A stretch of DNA of 64,000 bases from Slackia exigua ATCC 700122. Lineage in GTDB: Bacteria > Actinomycetota > Coriobacteriia > Coriobacteriales > Eggerthellaceae. The notes beneath the pieces are model-generated. The model did not search any database. It worked only from the letters and a program-made list of their open reading frames with translations, and was not told where the DNA came from. Positions 8,537 to 17,176 of this stretch are shown here, in pieces. Position 1 is the stretch's first letter. Every line of letters starts with the position of its first letter. Both the position numbers and the translations under genes were made by a program. The stretch spans positions 343,277 through 407,276 of the forward strand of contig NZ_GG700631.1 in assembly GCF_000162875.1 (NCBI RefSeq), read 5' to 3'.

Positions 8537-9655
8537 CTATTCGTTGAGCGAGAACGTGAGCTTGACGGGGTTGTGGTCGCTGAATTCGAATCCCGTATCG
8601 ATGTTCTCGGCCGCGGCCGTCACGTTGTCCGACACGATGAAGCCGTCGATCGTGGTCGTGTACGTCACGCCCTTCTGATACGGGATGTCGTCGCCGCGGC
8701 ACGTCGGGACATCGGCAAGGTTGCTCGCCTCGACGACCGAATAGCCTTCGGCCAGATCCTCGGAGGAAAGCGTCGCGACCCAGCTCGGCACCTGCTGCTC
8801 GGAAGGATACATCTCAAGGCTGCCGCACAGCGCGTGGTTCCAGTCGCCGCCTGCGATAACGTAGTTGCCCGCTTCGTATTCTTCTTTGAGTACCTGATTG
8901 AGCATCGCAAGCTGCTGGGCGCGGACCGTGCCGCCCTCGTCGTACGCGGACATATGGCTGTTAATGAGCACGAGCTCCTTGCCGTTGTCCACGGGAATGC
9001 GAAGGACCTCGAAGCAACGGTCGAGATCGAAGAACTTGGCGGGGAACGCATCCGACACCGGATAGCTGCGACGCACCGCGCTTGCGACGTGCGCGTCGGT
9101 CATCGTGAGGAGGCCGGCATTCACGATGCCGTGCGGGTCGGTCAGCGGATACGCCAGAAACGCGCTATGGAAGTTCGCCGCGTAGGTCGATCCGTAGCCG
9201 GGCATGACGCCCTTGATGGCATCGACCTGATTCACATGATAGCTGCGCGTCGAATCGACGTCCGCCTCCTGGAACAGAGCGAAATCGGGATCGAGGGCCT
9301 GGGTGGTCGCGATGGCGCCCTGGGTGCAGGCTTCGACGCTTTCCTTGCTCACGGCCGTGCCATGCGTGCCTTTCTTCGGCGTTCCGTCGGCCATGACGCC
9401 TTCGTCCATGAAGAACGTGTAGTCGGGCGTATACGCCCCGAACCCGATGTTGTACGTGGTCGCGGTGTATTCCGTTCCCGCCGACAGCGTCTGCAGGACG
9501 TTGGAATCCGTGACGAGACGTTCGTTGTCGTCGATCCGATAGTAGGTGATCTGCATATACGCGACATAGCACCCGACGACGAGCATGATGAACACCAGAA
9601 GCGTCGAGATGATCTTGAGCACGGCCCTGAGCGCCGCTCCAAGCGGTTTCGTCAT
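8537..9655 (-). CDS. Membrane-anchored endonuclease/exonuclease/phosphatase (EEP) family protein
   Basis: 372 residues. One N-terminal membrane anchor (about 10-32) precedes an EEP/DNase I-like domain. Family landmarks are TYNIGFG, the metal-binding Glu in FALFQEADV, INSHMS, GGDWNH and the C-terminal SDHNPVKLTF. Members include phosphodiesterases, sphingomyelinases and nucleases; the external location suggests a phosphodiesterase acting on extracellular substrates. The substrate is unknown. Confidence 0.8.
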   Translation of the reverse strand: MTKPLGAALRAVLKIISTLLVFIMLVVGCYVAYMQITYYRIDDNERLVTDSNVLQTLSAGTEYTATTYNIGFGAYTPDYTFFMDEGVMADGTPKKGTHGTAVSKESVEACTQGAIATTQALDPDFALFQEADVDSTRSYHVNQVDAIKGVMPGYGSTYAANFHSAFLAYPLTDPHGIVNAGLLTMTDAHVASAVRRSYPVSDAFPAKFFDLDRCFEVLRIPVDNGKELVLINSHMSAYDEGGTVRAQQLAMLNQVLKEEYEAGNYVIAGGDWNHALCGSLEMYPSEQQVPSWVATLSSEDLAEGYSVVEASNLADVPTCRGDDIPYQKGVTYTTTIDGFIVSDNVTAAAENIDTGFEFSDHNPVKLTFSLNE

Positions 9656-9892
9656 GAACGACCCTTTCCCTTTCCTGCATGCAATGCGTCACCATTCTAT
9701 ATGACGAACACGCAGCATGAACGGAAACGAAGGGACGAGCACGCCGAGCCGCGCCGAAAAGCTGAAATCGGACGGGGCGGATATTGATCCTCGCGTAGGA
9801 ATACAGCAGGGTGGGCAAGCGTACGCACCGAGCTCTTGAATCGGTACGAAGCGCCAGAAGGACACGGCAGGCCGAAAGTATTGGGGATCCGA

Positions 9893-10519
9893 TCAGGCGC
9901 GACGGGCCAGCACGACCATCCAACGTTCGCTCGGATGCGTGCGCACCTCGATGCGGTCGAATCCCGCTTCCTCTAGGAGGGCTGCAAGATCGTCGCCCGT
10001 ATACATCGACATCCCCGAAAACGATGCGGCCATCTCGCGGTCGGATTCGGCCGTGCCGTCCACCTCGTTCGAGATCATGAACGTGCCGCCGCGACGAAGC
10101 ACGCGCGCGACCTCGGAAAGCGATCGGCGGATATCGGGCCAGAAATACACGGTCTCGAACGCGGTCGCCACATCGAAGGATGCATCGGCGAAGGGAAGCG
10201 CCATCACGTCGCCTTCGACGATACGGCAGGAACCCTGCGCAATGGCCCGTGCATTGAACGAGCGCGATTTATCGACGCTCGTCGGAGCGTAATCGACGCC
10301 GGTCACGCTGCCGCGCGGACAGCGCTCGAGCAGACGCGCGACATTTGCGCCGCCGCCGCAGCCGATATCGATCGCATCGGCCGTATCATCGATCGAAAGC
10401 TGCGTGAAGCTCCATGCGGAAAGCATCGCGTGACGGCCGCCGTTCATGCGCTCGAGCATGGTCAGGCCGCCCTCCCCTTCGGGACGCGCGGGATTCTGGT
10501 CGGGAGGAAGCGCAGACAT
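9893..10519 (-). CDS. Class I SAM-dependent methyltransferase
   Basis: 208 residues. Motif I is AIDIGCGGGANVARLL, the acidic end of strand 2 is TGVDYAP, and motif II/III regions GDVMALPFADASFD and LRRGGTFMISNEV mark a Methyltransf_11/25-type fold. The second in-frame ATG is taken as the start because AAGGAG directly abuts the first ATG and lies 9 nt before the second. The substrate is not predictable. Confidence 0.82.
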   Translation of the reverse strand: MSALPPDQNPARPEGEGGLTMLERMNGGRHAMLSAWSFTQLSIDDTADAIDIGCGGGANVARLLERCPRGSVTGVDYAPTSVDKSRSFNARAIAQGSCRIVEGDVMALPFADASFDVATAFETVYFWPDIRRSLSEVARVLRRGGTFMISNEVDGTAESDREMAASFSGMSMYTGDDLAALLEEAGFDRIEVRTHPSERWMVVLARRA

Positions 10520-10605
10520 GGAAATCATCTCCTTATTCGCAGAAAGACGCCGACCGCAACGGAGCGGACGGCGTCTTGGAAGGACATGAGCAACGAGTCG
10601 GAAGG

Positions 10606-12057
10606 TTATTTGCCCGTCTCGTCGGAAGAGGACGCGTCATGAGGTGCAGACGCATCTCCTTCGCCGGCATCCGCATCGACAGGCGACGACGCTGCGGCCG
10701 GAGGCGTCGGCGGAACCGCGGGCGCTGCGGCCTGCACGTCGGTGCCGGCCGGAACCGATGCCTGCGCTGGGGGCTCGGGCGCCGAAGGAGCGGCGGGAGC
10801 CTGCGCTGCCGAAGCAGGGGCCGTCTGAGGGTCGGTCGGAGAAGCCGGAGCAACCTGTTCAGGAGCAGCCTGTGCGACCGAAGCGACCGGAGCGGTCTGA
10901 TTTGCCGGAGCAGCTTGAGATTCGGCCGACTCAGGAGCCGCGGCCTGCGGTTGCGGCGCGGAAGCCGCCGTCTGCGGTGCGGCAGCCTGCTGCTGAGGCT
11001 GTGCGAAGCCTTGATCCTGCGCGAACGGCTGGTAGCCGCCTTGGGGCTGCTGGTACTGCTGCCCGTATGCCTGCTGCTGATACGGATTCGGCTGCGGCTG
11101 GGCATCCTGCTGCGGCTGGCCGCCCTGGGGCTGCTGGTACTGGTTCGGCTGCTGCCATGCGCCGGTCGGGGCGTATCCACCCGGGAGCGGAGCGTCCTGA
11201 GGACCCCAGGACGGAACGTTGAACTGCGACGTCCAATAGCCGAGGGCGCGCGTCGTGATCATCTGGAGCCAAACGCTCACGCACATGAGCGCGTATATGA
11301 GAAGCGTGAAGACGAGCATGAACACCAGGAAGCCGGCGCCGGCGCTCGCGATCGCCGTCATGATTTCGGAATCGGACATGGTTCCCGAAGACGCGTTGAT
11401 CACGGGAACGAGAATCGACATCAGGAAGGTGAAGCAGACGATGAAGAACACGAGGCCGAATATGAGACCGAAAATAAGGCCGAACAGGAGGTTCATCGCG
11501 AAGATGCGCACGATGCCGTTCGTGTCGCGCTTCAGCATGCTCCAGTCGTTCTTGATATTGAAGCCTGCGGACAGCGAGTCGTAGATGCTGATGCGCATGC
11601 TGCCGGCCCAGCCTATGAATTCCACAAGCACGTAGAGCGCAAGGGAGACGAGCGAGAGCAGGAACCCGAGCGCCATGGCGCCGCCGGAAACGGGCGGCAC
11701 CGACCCGTAATACGACCCGCCGGCCAGCAGCGCGAAGTACCCGCTGTTCGTCAGCATATCGCTGAAGGTCGAGATGATGCCGGGAATGAGCCCGAGCACG
11801 AACATGAACACGAAGATGAGCCCGCCGCGCGCCCAGAGCCGCGTATCGTTGTTGCCGAAGATCGTGCGCGGCAGAGGATTGCGCACGTTCCATGCGGCCT
11901 CGCGTGCCCATCCATAGAGGAAACCGTTCTGAACGATGGTGCCGAGGATCGGGATCATATCGAGAAGGCCCAGCTTGAGCACGTTCTTGAACCAGCCGGG
12001 CGAGTTCTTCACGTCGTTCCATGCGGTCTGGAAGTACTTGATCTGCACTGCGACCAC
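10606..12057 (-). CDS. DUF4013 membrane protein with Gln/Ala/Pro-rich C-terminal tail
   Basis: 483 residues. The first ~280 residues hold about six hydrophobic segments with the DUF4013 pattern, including KLGLLDMIPILGTIVQNGF near the N-terminus. The remaining ~200 residues are low-complexity Gln/Pro/Tyr then Ala/Pro-rich sequence ending in an acidic Ser/Asp stretch, probably disordered and cytoplasmic. The function of DUF4013 is unknown. An AAGGAAGTGGTCGC context precedes the start. The following methyltransferase begins about 90 nt downstream on the same strand. Confidence 0.75.
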   Translation of the reverse strand: MVAVQIKYFQTAWNDVKNSPGWFKNVLKLGLLDMIPILGTIVQNGFLYGWAREAAWNVRNPLPRTIFGNNDTRLWARGGLIFVFMFVLGLIPGIISTFSDMLTNSGYFALLAGGSYYGSVPPVSGGAMALGFLLSLVSLALYVLVEFIGWAGSMRISIYDSLSAGFNIKNDWSMLKRDTNGIVRIFAMNLLFGLIFGLIFGLVFFIVCFTFLMSILVPVINASSGTMSDSEIMTAIASAGAGFLVFMLVFTLLIYALMCVSVWLQMITTRALGYWTSQFNVPSWGPQDAPLPGGYAPTGAWQQPNQYQQPQGGQPQQDAQPQPNPYQQQAYGQQYQQPQGGYQPFAQDQGFAQPQQQAAAPQTAASAPQPQAAAPESAESQAAPANQTAPVASVAQAAPEQVAPASPTDPQTAPASAAQAPAAPSAPEPPAQASVPAGTDVQAAAPAVPPTPPAAASSPVDADAGEGDASAPHDASSSDETGK

Positions 12058-12267
12058 TTCCTTTCTCGTGGCGATGCATGCTGTCCGATCTTCGACGTCG
12101 AAAGCCGGCCGCCGAAGGCCGAACGCACGGCGCGGATCGCCTTACAGGGTTGATGATGCTGCCACTATACCGCAGGAGACGAGGTCATCAAGGCCTTGAC
12201 ACCGTATCGATACCGTTTCTTGAAACACCTGTTCACATATGCTTTTCAAAGCATGGGAGGGAGGCGC

Positions 12268-12801
12268 CTACCTGACCTTCACGAGCGAGAAGACGTCGGC
12301 ATCCGTCGCGCGTGAAATGCAGGTGCGCGGCTCGAGGAATTCAAGCTCCATCAGGAACCCGAGGCCCGCGAGACGTGCGCCGAACTTCTGCACCAGGCGG
12401 ATCTGCGCGACGGCCGTGCCGCCGGTCGCCACCAGATCGTCCACCAGAAGGACCACGTCGTCGGCGCACAGCGCATCCGCATGGATTTCCAGACGGTCGA
12501 CGCCGTATTCAAGCTCATATTCCTCGGAAAGCGTCGCGCGCGGAAGCTTGCCCGGCTTGCGAGCGGGAACGAATCCGGCGTTCAAGCGATACGCCACAGG
12601 TGCGCCGATCATGAAGCCGCGCGCCTCTGCGCCGACGACCTTCGTGACGCCTGCATCCTTGAAATGGTCGGCGATCGCGTCGATGACGGCCGAGAATCCT
12701 TCCCCATCGGCCAGAAGCGGCGTGATGTCCTTGAAGACGACGCCCGGCTCGGGGTAATCGGGAATGCTGGCGATCTTGCTCTCGAAGTCGAATGCGACCA
12801 T
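12268..12801 (-). CDS. apt: Adenine phosphoribosyltransferase
   Basis: 177 residues, the normal length. It carries the N-terminal IPDYPEPGVVFKDITPLL motif, the VVGAEARGFMIGAPVAY segment and the PRPP-binding loop VVLLVDDLVATGGT. It converts adenine and PRPP to AMP and pyrophosphate (purine salvage, cytosol). AAGGATTCTC precedes the ATG. It stands as its own unit, about 220 nt from the divergent sulfur block. Confidence 0.93.
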   Translation of the reverse strand: MVAFDFESKIASIPDYPEPGVVFKDITPLLADGEGFSAVIDAIADHFKDAGVTKVVGAEARGFMIGAPVAYRLNAGFVPARKPGKLPRATLSEEYELEYGVDRLEIHADALCADDVVLLVDDLVATGGTAVAQIRLVQKFGARLAGLGFLMELEFLEPRTCISRATDADVFSLVKVR

Positions 12802-12943
12802 GAGAATCCTTTCGGGACGCGAAGCCCGCGCGAAGCGGCGCCCATCGGCGAATCAAACCGCGCCATTGTACTACGACTCCGTTCGCACGCGGACCGCCCT
12901 TCGTCTCGATCCCGATTGTGAAGACTCCTCCGCATGTTCTTAA

Positions 12944-12977
12944 AACCTATTGACCTTATTGGTTAGTGGGTTATTGT
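12944..12977 (+). promoter_or_regulatory. metY promoter with Rrf2-type operator-like site
   Basis: TTGACC (12950-12955), a 16-nt spacer and TATTGT (12972-12977) form a sigma-70 type promoter. AACC-N13-GGTT (12944-12964) is an imperfect inverted repeat (AACCTAT and ATTGGTT arms) overlapping the -35. Similar sites occur at cysK and rrf2. Confidence 0.55.
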
Positions 12978-13020
12978 GTCGTCATCACAGGACGGCACGA
13001 CGCTCGGAAGGAGGCATCGC

Positions 13021-13161
13021 ATGACCGAGAAGTTCAACACGCTCAACCGAGGCTGCTACGCCACGCACGACATGATCTTCATGCGCGCATCGATGCCTTG
13101 CAGGCGAATGCCCTGCTCCCGAGCGAATCTTGCAGTCCTCTTGAGCGAAATCTCCGCCTGA
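13021..13161 (+). CDS. Short ORF in the metY leader (possible Cys-containing leader peptide)
   Basis: 46 codons with a very strong ribosome site (GGAAGGAGG, 6 nt before the ATG). It begins about 30 nt after the predicted metY transcription start and ends 180 nt before metY. The peptide contains three Cys and five Met besides the initiator, and has no recognised homology. A 7-bp hairpin (CGCCGAT/ATCGGCG, 13172-13189) follows the stop by 10 nt. It could be a regulatory leader peptide or the relic of a gene. Confidence 0.45.
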   Translation: MTEKFNTLNRGCYATHDMIFMRASMPCRRMPCSRANLAVLLSEISA

Positions 13162-13341
13162 GGGCCGCGCGCGCCGATAGGCATCGGCGAGACCTCGTTC
13201 GGGAGGCATACGGGCGCTGCTCCCGGCCTTCCGCATTCATTCGAATCGGATTCGTGGCAGCCGGGAACGCGACCGGGCGCACTGCTTCGCCCTTTTCCCT
13301 TTGCATCATGACGAACGATTTCGCATTCGGAGGAACGAACC

Positions 13342-14640
13342 ATGACTGAATACCGATTCGAGACCAAGGCCCTGCATGTCGGGCAGGAACAGGCCGATCC
13401 CGCATCCGACTCCCGCGCGGTGCCCATCTACCAAACCACGTCGTACGTCTTCCGCAGCGCGCAGCACGCCGCCGACCGCTTCGGGCTGCGCGATGCCGGC
13501 AACATCTACGGACGCCTGACCAATTCCACCCAAGGCGTCTTCGAAGACCGCATCGCGGCGCTCGAAGGAGGCGTGGCCGGGCTTGCCGTGGCATCCGGCG
13601 CGGCGGCGATCGCCTACGTCATCCAGGCCCTCGCCCGCGGCGGCGACCACGTGGTCGCGCAGAAGACCATCTACGGCGGCACGGCCAACCTGCTCAAGCA
13701 CACGCTGGCGCCGTTCGGCATCGACACATCGTTCGTGGATGCCCAGAACCTCGCGGAAGTCGAATCCGCCATCCGAGACACCACCAAGCTCGTCTTCATC
13801 GAAACGCTCGGCAACCCGAATTCCGACATCCCCGACGTCGACGCCATCGCGAAGATCGCCCACGCGCACGGCATTCCCGTGGCCGTGGACAACACCTTCG
13901 GCACGCCGTACCTGTTCCGCCCTATCGAGCACGGCGCCGACATCGTCATCCATTCCGCCACGAAGTTCATCGGCGGACACGGCACCACGCTCGGCGGCGT
14001 GATCGTGGACGGCGGCACCTTCGACTGGGCTGCGTCGGGACGCTTCCCGCAGTTCTCCGAGCCGAACGCCTCCTATCACGGCGTGTCGTTCGTCCAAGCC
14101 GCCGGACCGGCGGCGCTCGCCGCCTATATACGCGCCATCCTGCTGCGCGACACCGGGGCCTGCATCTCGCCGTTCAACGCCTGGCTCCTGCTCCAGGGAA
14201 CCGAAACGCTTGCCGTGCGCCTCGACCGCCATATCGAGAACACGAAGAAAGTCGTCGAATACCTGGCGGCCCAGCCCCTGGTCGAAAAGCTCAACCACCC
14301 GAGCCTTCCCGGACATCCCGACCACGAGCTCTACGAGCGCTACTTCCCCGATGGAGGCGCGTCGATCTTCACGTTCGAGATCAAGGGAGGCAAGGAAGCC
14401 GCATATGCGTTCATCGACAACCTGAAGATCTTCTCGCTGCTCGCGAACGTCGCCGACGTCAAGAGCCTCGTCGTGCATCCCTACGACACCACCCATGCCG
14501 AGCTCACCGCCGAAGAGCTCGCGGACGCAGTCATCACGCAGGCCACCATCCGCCTGTCCATCGGCATCGAAGCCGCCGAAGACATCATCGGCGATCTTGA
14601 CCAGGCGTTCCAAGCCGTCTCCGACATCGTGGCGGCATAG
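13342..14640 (+). CDS. metY: O-acetylhomoserine sulfhydrylase (aminocarboxypropyltransferase)
   Basis: 432 residues, full length for MetY. Cys/Met metabolism PLP-dependent fold with the MetY-type N-terminus (LHVGQEQADP), VASGAAAI, the PLP-phosphate and substrate segment FIETLGNPNS, AVDNTFGTPY and the PLP lysine K208 in HSATKFIGGHG. It condenses O-acetylhomoserine with sulfide to homocysteine. GGAGG lies 9 nt upstream of the ATG. The promoter with an Rrf2-like site and the neighbouring cysK, mnmA and rrf2 make this part of a sulfur-assimilation block. Confidence 0.92.
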   Translation: MTEYRFETKALHVGQEQADPASDSRAVPIYQTTSYVFRSAQHAADRFGLRDAGNIYGRLTNSTQGVFEDRIAALEGGVAGLAVASGAAAIAYVIQALARGGDHVVAQKTIYGGTANLLKHTLAPFGIDTSFVDAQNLAEVESAIRDTTKLVFIETLGNPNSDIPDVDAIAKIAHAHGIPVAVDNTFGTPYLFRPIEHGADIVIHSATKFIGGHGTTLGGVIVDGGTFDWAASGRFPQFSEPNASYHGVSFVQAAGPAALAAYIRAILLRDTGACISPFNAWLLLQGTETLAVRLDRHIENTKKVVEYLAAQPLVEKLNHPSLPGHPDHELYERYFPDGGASIFTFEIKGGKEAAYAFIDNLKIFSLLANVADVKSLVVHPYDTTHAELTAEELADAVITQATIRLSIGIEAAEDIIGDLDQAFQAVSDIVAA

Positions 14641-14658
14641 GCCGGGAATTTCCGAAGG

Positions 14659-14696
14659 GAGAGGTCGAGCGGACATCCCCGTTCGACCTCTCTTCA
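14659..14696 (+). terminator. metY terminator
   Basis: GAGAGGTCGAGCGG pairs with CCGTTCGACCTCTC (14 bp with one G-T pair) 19 nt after the metY stop, followed by TTCATT. It may also serve the converging mnmA. Confidence 0.7.
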
Positions 14697-14722
14697 TTCC
14701 CGTCTCGTATGCGCAGAGCCGA

Positions 14723-15811
14723 TCAGAACGTCGAGGCGACGGTGCCGCCGCCGATGACCTCATCGCCCTGATAGACGACGACGGCCTGGCCGGGCGCCGC
14801 GAGGCGCGCGGGCGACGCGTAGACGATGCGGACCGTGCCGTCCTGCCTGCGCTCCACGCGCGCCGGATGCGGAGTCTGGCGATAGTGCGTCTTGACCATG
14901 ACCTCGAAAGATGCGAGATCCTCGGGATCGGCGACCCAATTCCAGTCGTCGGCGACGCACCCGTCGGACAGCAGGGAATCCTTCGGCCCGACGACGAGCG
15001 CGTGATCCCGCGCGTCTTTCGCCACCACGTACAGAGGCCCCGATGCGGCGATGCCGATGCCCTTGCGCTGCCCCACGGTGAACGACTCGATGCCCGAATG
15101 CCGTCCGATCACCGCGCCCGCCTCATCGCGGATTTCTCCCGGCTGCGGCGTATGGCCGGAATAGCGTTCCAGAAAGCCGACGTAGTCGCCGTCGGGAATG
15201 AAGCAGATATCCTGGCTTTCAGGCTTGTCTGCATTGATGAAGCCCTGTTCGGCGGCGATCGCGCGCACCTCGGACTTGCGCATGCCGCCGAGCGGCAGCA
15301 GCGTGTGCGCCAGCTGGTACTGCGTGAGCGAATAGAGCACATAGCTCTGGTCTTTCGACGCATCGGCGCCGCGCACGAGGGCGAATCGGTCGCCGCGGCG
15401 CACGATCTGCGCGTAGTGGCCCGTCGCCACATAGTCGCACCCCAGGTCGAGCGCCCGTTCAAGCATGCTTCCGAACTTCAGTCGGCGATTGCAGTCGATG
15501 CACGGGTTCGGCGTGCGCGCCGTTTCGTACGCGCGTACGAACGGCTTGATGACGGCGTCTTCGAAACGATCGGTGAAATCGATCGTGCGATGGGCTATGC
15601 CCAAACGGCGCGCGACGCTTTTGGCATCCTCGACGTCGTCCAGGCTGCAACAGGTACGGCTCGCGCACGAGCGCGCGTCGCGGCCGGGCAGGTCGCTGCC
15701 ATGCAGGCGCATCGTGGCACCGATGACTTCGTATCCCTGCTGTTTGAGCACGTATGCGGTAACGCTCGAATCGACGCCGCCGCTCATGCCCACCATGACG
15801 CGCTTCGTCAT
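14723..15811 (-). CDS. mnmA: tRNA-specific 2-thiouridylase MnmA
   Basis: 362 residues. The PP-loop MVGMSGGVDSSVTAY is at the N-terminus, with the catalytic Cys in ARTPNPCIDCNRRLKFG and the second Cys in ESQDICFIPDGDY. It thiolates U34 of tRNA Lys, Glu and Gln using sulfur relayed from a cysteine desulfurase. The start at 15811 is chosen because its ATG overlaps the stop of the short upstream ORF as ATGA. An in-frame extension to 15874 lacks homology. In many Gram-positive bacteria the desulfurase gene directly precedes mnmA; here only a 43-residue remnant of such a gene does. Confidence 0.92.
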   Translation of the reverse strand: MTKRVMVGMSGGVDSSVTAYVLKQQGYEVIGATMRLHGSDLPGRDARSCASRTCCSLDDVEDAKSVARRLGIAHRTIDFTDRFEDAVIKPFVRAYETARTPNPCIDCNRRLKFGSMLERALDLGCDYVATGHYAQIVRRGDRFALVRGADASKDQSYVLYSLTQYQLAHTLLPLGGMRKSEVRAIAAEQGFINADKPESQDICFIPDGDYVGFLERYSGHTPQPGEIRDEAGAVIGRHSGIESFTVGQRKGIGIAASGPLYVVAKDARDHALVVGPKDSLLSDGCVADDWNWVADPEDLASFEVMVKTHYRQTPHPARVERRQDGTVRIVYASPARLAAPGQAVVVYQGDEVIGGGTVASTF

Positions 15812-15939
15812 CGGCGAACCGCTCCTTCCCCGGGCAGGCTGCTCGGATTGCCCCATGATGCCTCGAGGGCGCACGCGAAGGCTACGCGCACCTCAGGACG
15901 CGGCGGCATCGAAGCCGCATGATCCACGCATATCATCAT
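15808..15939 (-). pseudogene. 43-residue N-terminal remnant of a NifS/IscS-type cysteine desulfurase, coupled to mnmA
   Basis: The translation contains ICVDHAAS, PPRPEV and WGNPSSL in the order and spacing of the first ~40 residues of cysteine desulfurases (typically YLDHAAT, PVRPEV, GNPSS). The frame ends at a TGA overlapping the mnmA ATG. The PLP lysine and the catalytic Cys loop are missing, so it cannot be a desulfurase. A strong AAAGGAGG stands before the double ATG, so it is probably translated. It is read as an in-frame collapse of an ancestral nifS-mnmA pair, kept as a translational lead-in for mnmA. Confidence 0.7.
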
Positions 15940-16039
15940 GTGAAGCCTCCTTTCCCTGCCGCATCGCATTCCGCGCATCAAACCATGCGGGAATCGTGCG
16001 GAACGCCCGTCATAATCCGCCGAACACCCGAATACCTCC

Positions 16040-16969
16040 CTATTCGGCGAACAGCGGCGTGGACAGGTACCGCTCGCCCGTATCGGGAAGGAGCGCGACG
16101 ATGGTCTTGCCCTCGTTTTCCGGACGCTTCGCAAGCTCGACGGCGGCCCAGACCGCAGCGCCCGAGGATATGCCCACGAGCACGCCTTCCAGGCGGCCGA
16201 TCTCGCGCCCGGTTTCGAAGGCGTCGTCGTTTTCGACCTTGACGACCTCGTCGTAGACGGACGTGTCCAGCACATCGGGCACGAAGCCCGCGCCGATACC
16301 CTGGATCTTATGGGAGCCGGACGTGCCTTCGGACAGGACCGGAGAGCTTGCCGGTTCGACGGCGACGACCTTGACGGCGGAATTCTGCTCCTTGAGGTAC
16401 GCGCCCGTGCCCGTCACCGTGCCGCCGGTGCCGACGCCTGCGACGAAGATGTCGACCGTGCCGTCGGTGTCCGCCCAGATTTCAGGACCGGTCGTGGCCT
16501 TATGGACCGCCGGATTCGCAGGGTTGACGAACTGGCCGGCCAAAAAGCTGTTCGGCATCTGGTCGGCGAGTTCCTGCGCCTTCGCGATGGCGCCCTTCAT
16601 GCCCTTCGAGCCGTCGGTCAGGACGAGCTGCGCCCCGTAGGCCTTCATGAGCAGGCGACGCTCGACGCTCATGGTCTCGGGCATCGTGATGACGACCTTG
16701 TACCCGCGCGCGGCGGCCACGGAAGCGAGGCCGACGCCGGTATTGCCGGAGGTGGGTTCGATGATCGTGGCGCCCGGGCCGATCTTGCCGCGCGCCTCGG
16801 CATCGTCGAGCATGGCTTTGGCGATGCGGTCTTTGACCGAACCGGCAGGATTGAAATACTCGAGCTTGCCGAGCACGCGGGCCTTCAGGCCCTCCTTCGC
16901 TTCGATGCCCTTGAGCTCGAGGAGCGGCGTATTGCCTATGAGCTGGTCAATGGATGTGTAGACGGTCAT
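16040..16969 (-). CDS. cysK: Cysteine synthase A (O-acetylserine sulfhydrylase)
   Basis: 309 residues. Fold type II PLP enzyme with NPAGSVKDR (PLP lysine K46), TSGNTG at about 74-78, [12 protein letters not shown] (phosphate-binding loop) and GISSGAAV. It makes cysteine from O-acetylserine and sulfide. The start at 16969 has AGGAAGC just upstream; the open frame upstream to 17020 lacks similarity. The desulfurase remnant and mnmA follow on the same strand 100 nt later without an obvious terminator and may be co-transcribed. Confidence 0.94.
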   Translation of the reverse strand: MTVYTSIDQLIGNTPLLELKGIEAKEGLKARVLGKLEYFNPAGSVKDRIAKAMLDDAEARGKIGPGATIIEPTSGNTGVGLASVAAARGYKVVITMPETMSVERRLLMKAYGAQLVLTDGSKGMKGAIAKAQELADQMPNSFLAGQFVNPANPAVHKATTGPEIWADTDGTVDIFVAGVGTGGTVTGTGAYLKEQNSAVKVVAVEPASSPVLSEGTSGSHKIQGIGAGFVPDVLDTSVYDEVVKVENDDAFETGREIGRLEGVLVGISSGAAVWAAVELAKRPENEGKTIVALLPDTGERYLSTPLFAE

Positions 16970-17025
16970 GGCAGCTTCCTTTCGAGGACACGCAGACGGG
17001 TCGTGCCGAAGATGCGTCACTGCAT

Positions 17026-17083
17026 AACCCTATCTACTAAGTAGGTTTAGAGGGATTAAACCTACTTCGAGCAATAAAGTCAA
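17026..17083 (-). promoter_or_regulatory. cysK promoter overlapped by a perfect 11-bp palindrome (Rrf2-type operator)
   Basis: On the minus strand TTGACT (17078-17083), a 17-nt spacer and TTTAAT (17055-17060) form a near-consensus promoter. AAGTAGGTTTA (17039-17049) and TAAACCTACTT (17057-17067) are a perfect inverted repeat with a 7-nt centre covering the -10. A second AACC-N14-GGTT site at 17026-17047 overlaps it. This layout suits a repressor, most likely the adjacent Rrf2-family protein. Confidence 0.7.
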
Positions 17084-17128
17084 GACGACGGCACGGGGTT
17101 CATGATGCGCTTCCCTGTAAATACATAC

Positions 17129-17149
17129 AACCTGGTGATATTATGGGTA
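17129..17149 (+). promoter_or_regulatory. rrf2 promoter region with operator-like site
   Basis: TATTAT (17139-17144) is a good -10, with a weak TGTAAA at -35. AACC-N13-GGTA (17129-17149) spans it and resembles the metY and cysK sites, which suggests autoregulation. Confidence 0.45.
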
Positions 17150-17176
17150 ATGGAATTGAGAGAAGAGGCAGAGCAT

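Noticed and set aside
10414-12153. 579-codon plus-strand frame opposite the DUF4013 gene
   Set aside because: Arg-rich mirror of the Gln/Ala/Pro tail; the minus-strand gene has a ribosome site and membrane helices.
17039-17067. Transcription terminator between cysK and rrf2
   Set aside because: The palindrome overlaps a near-consensus cysK promoter, lies between divergent starts and has no T-run. An operator is the better reading.
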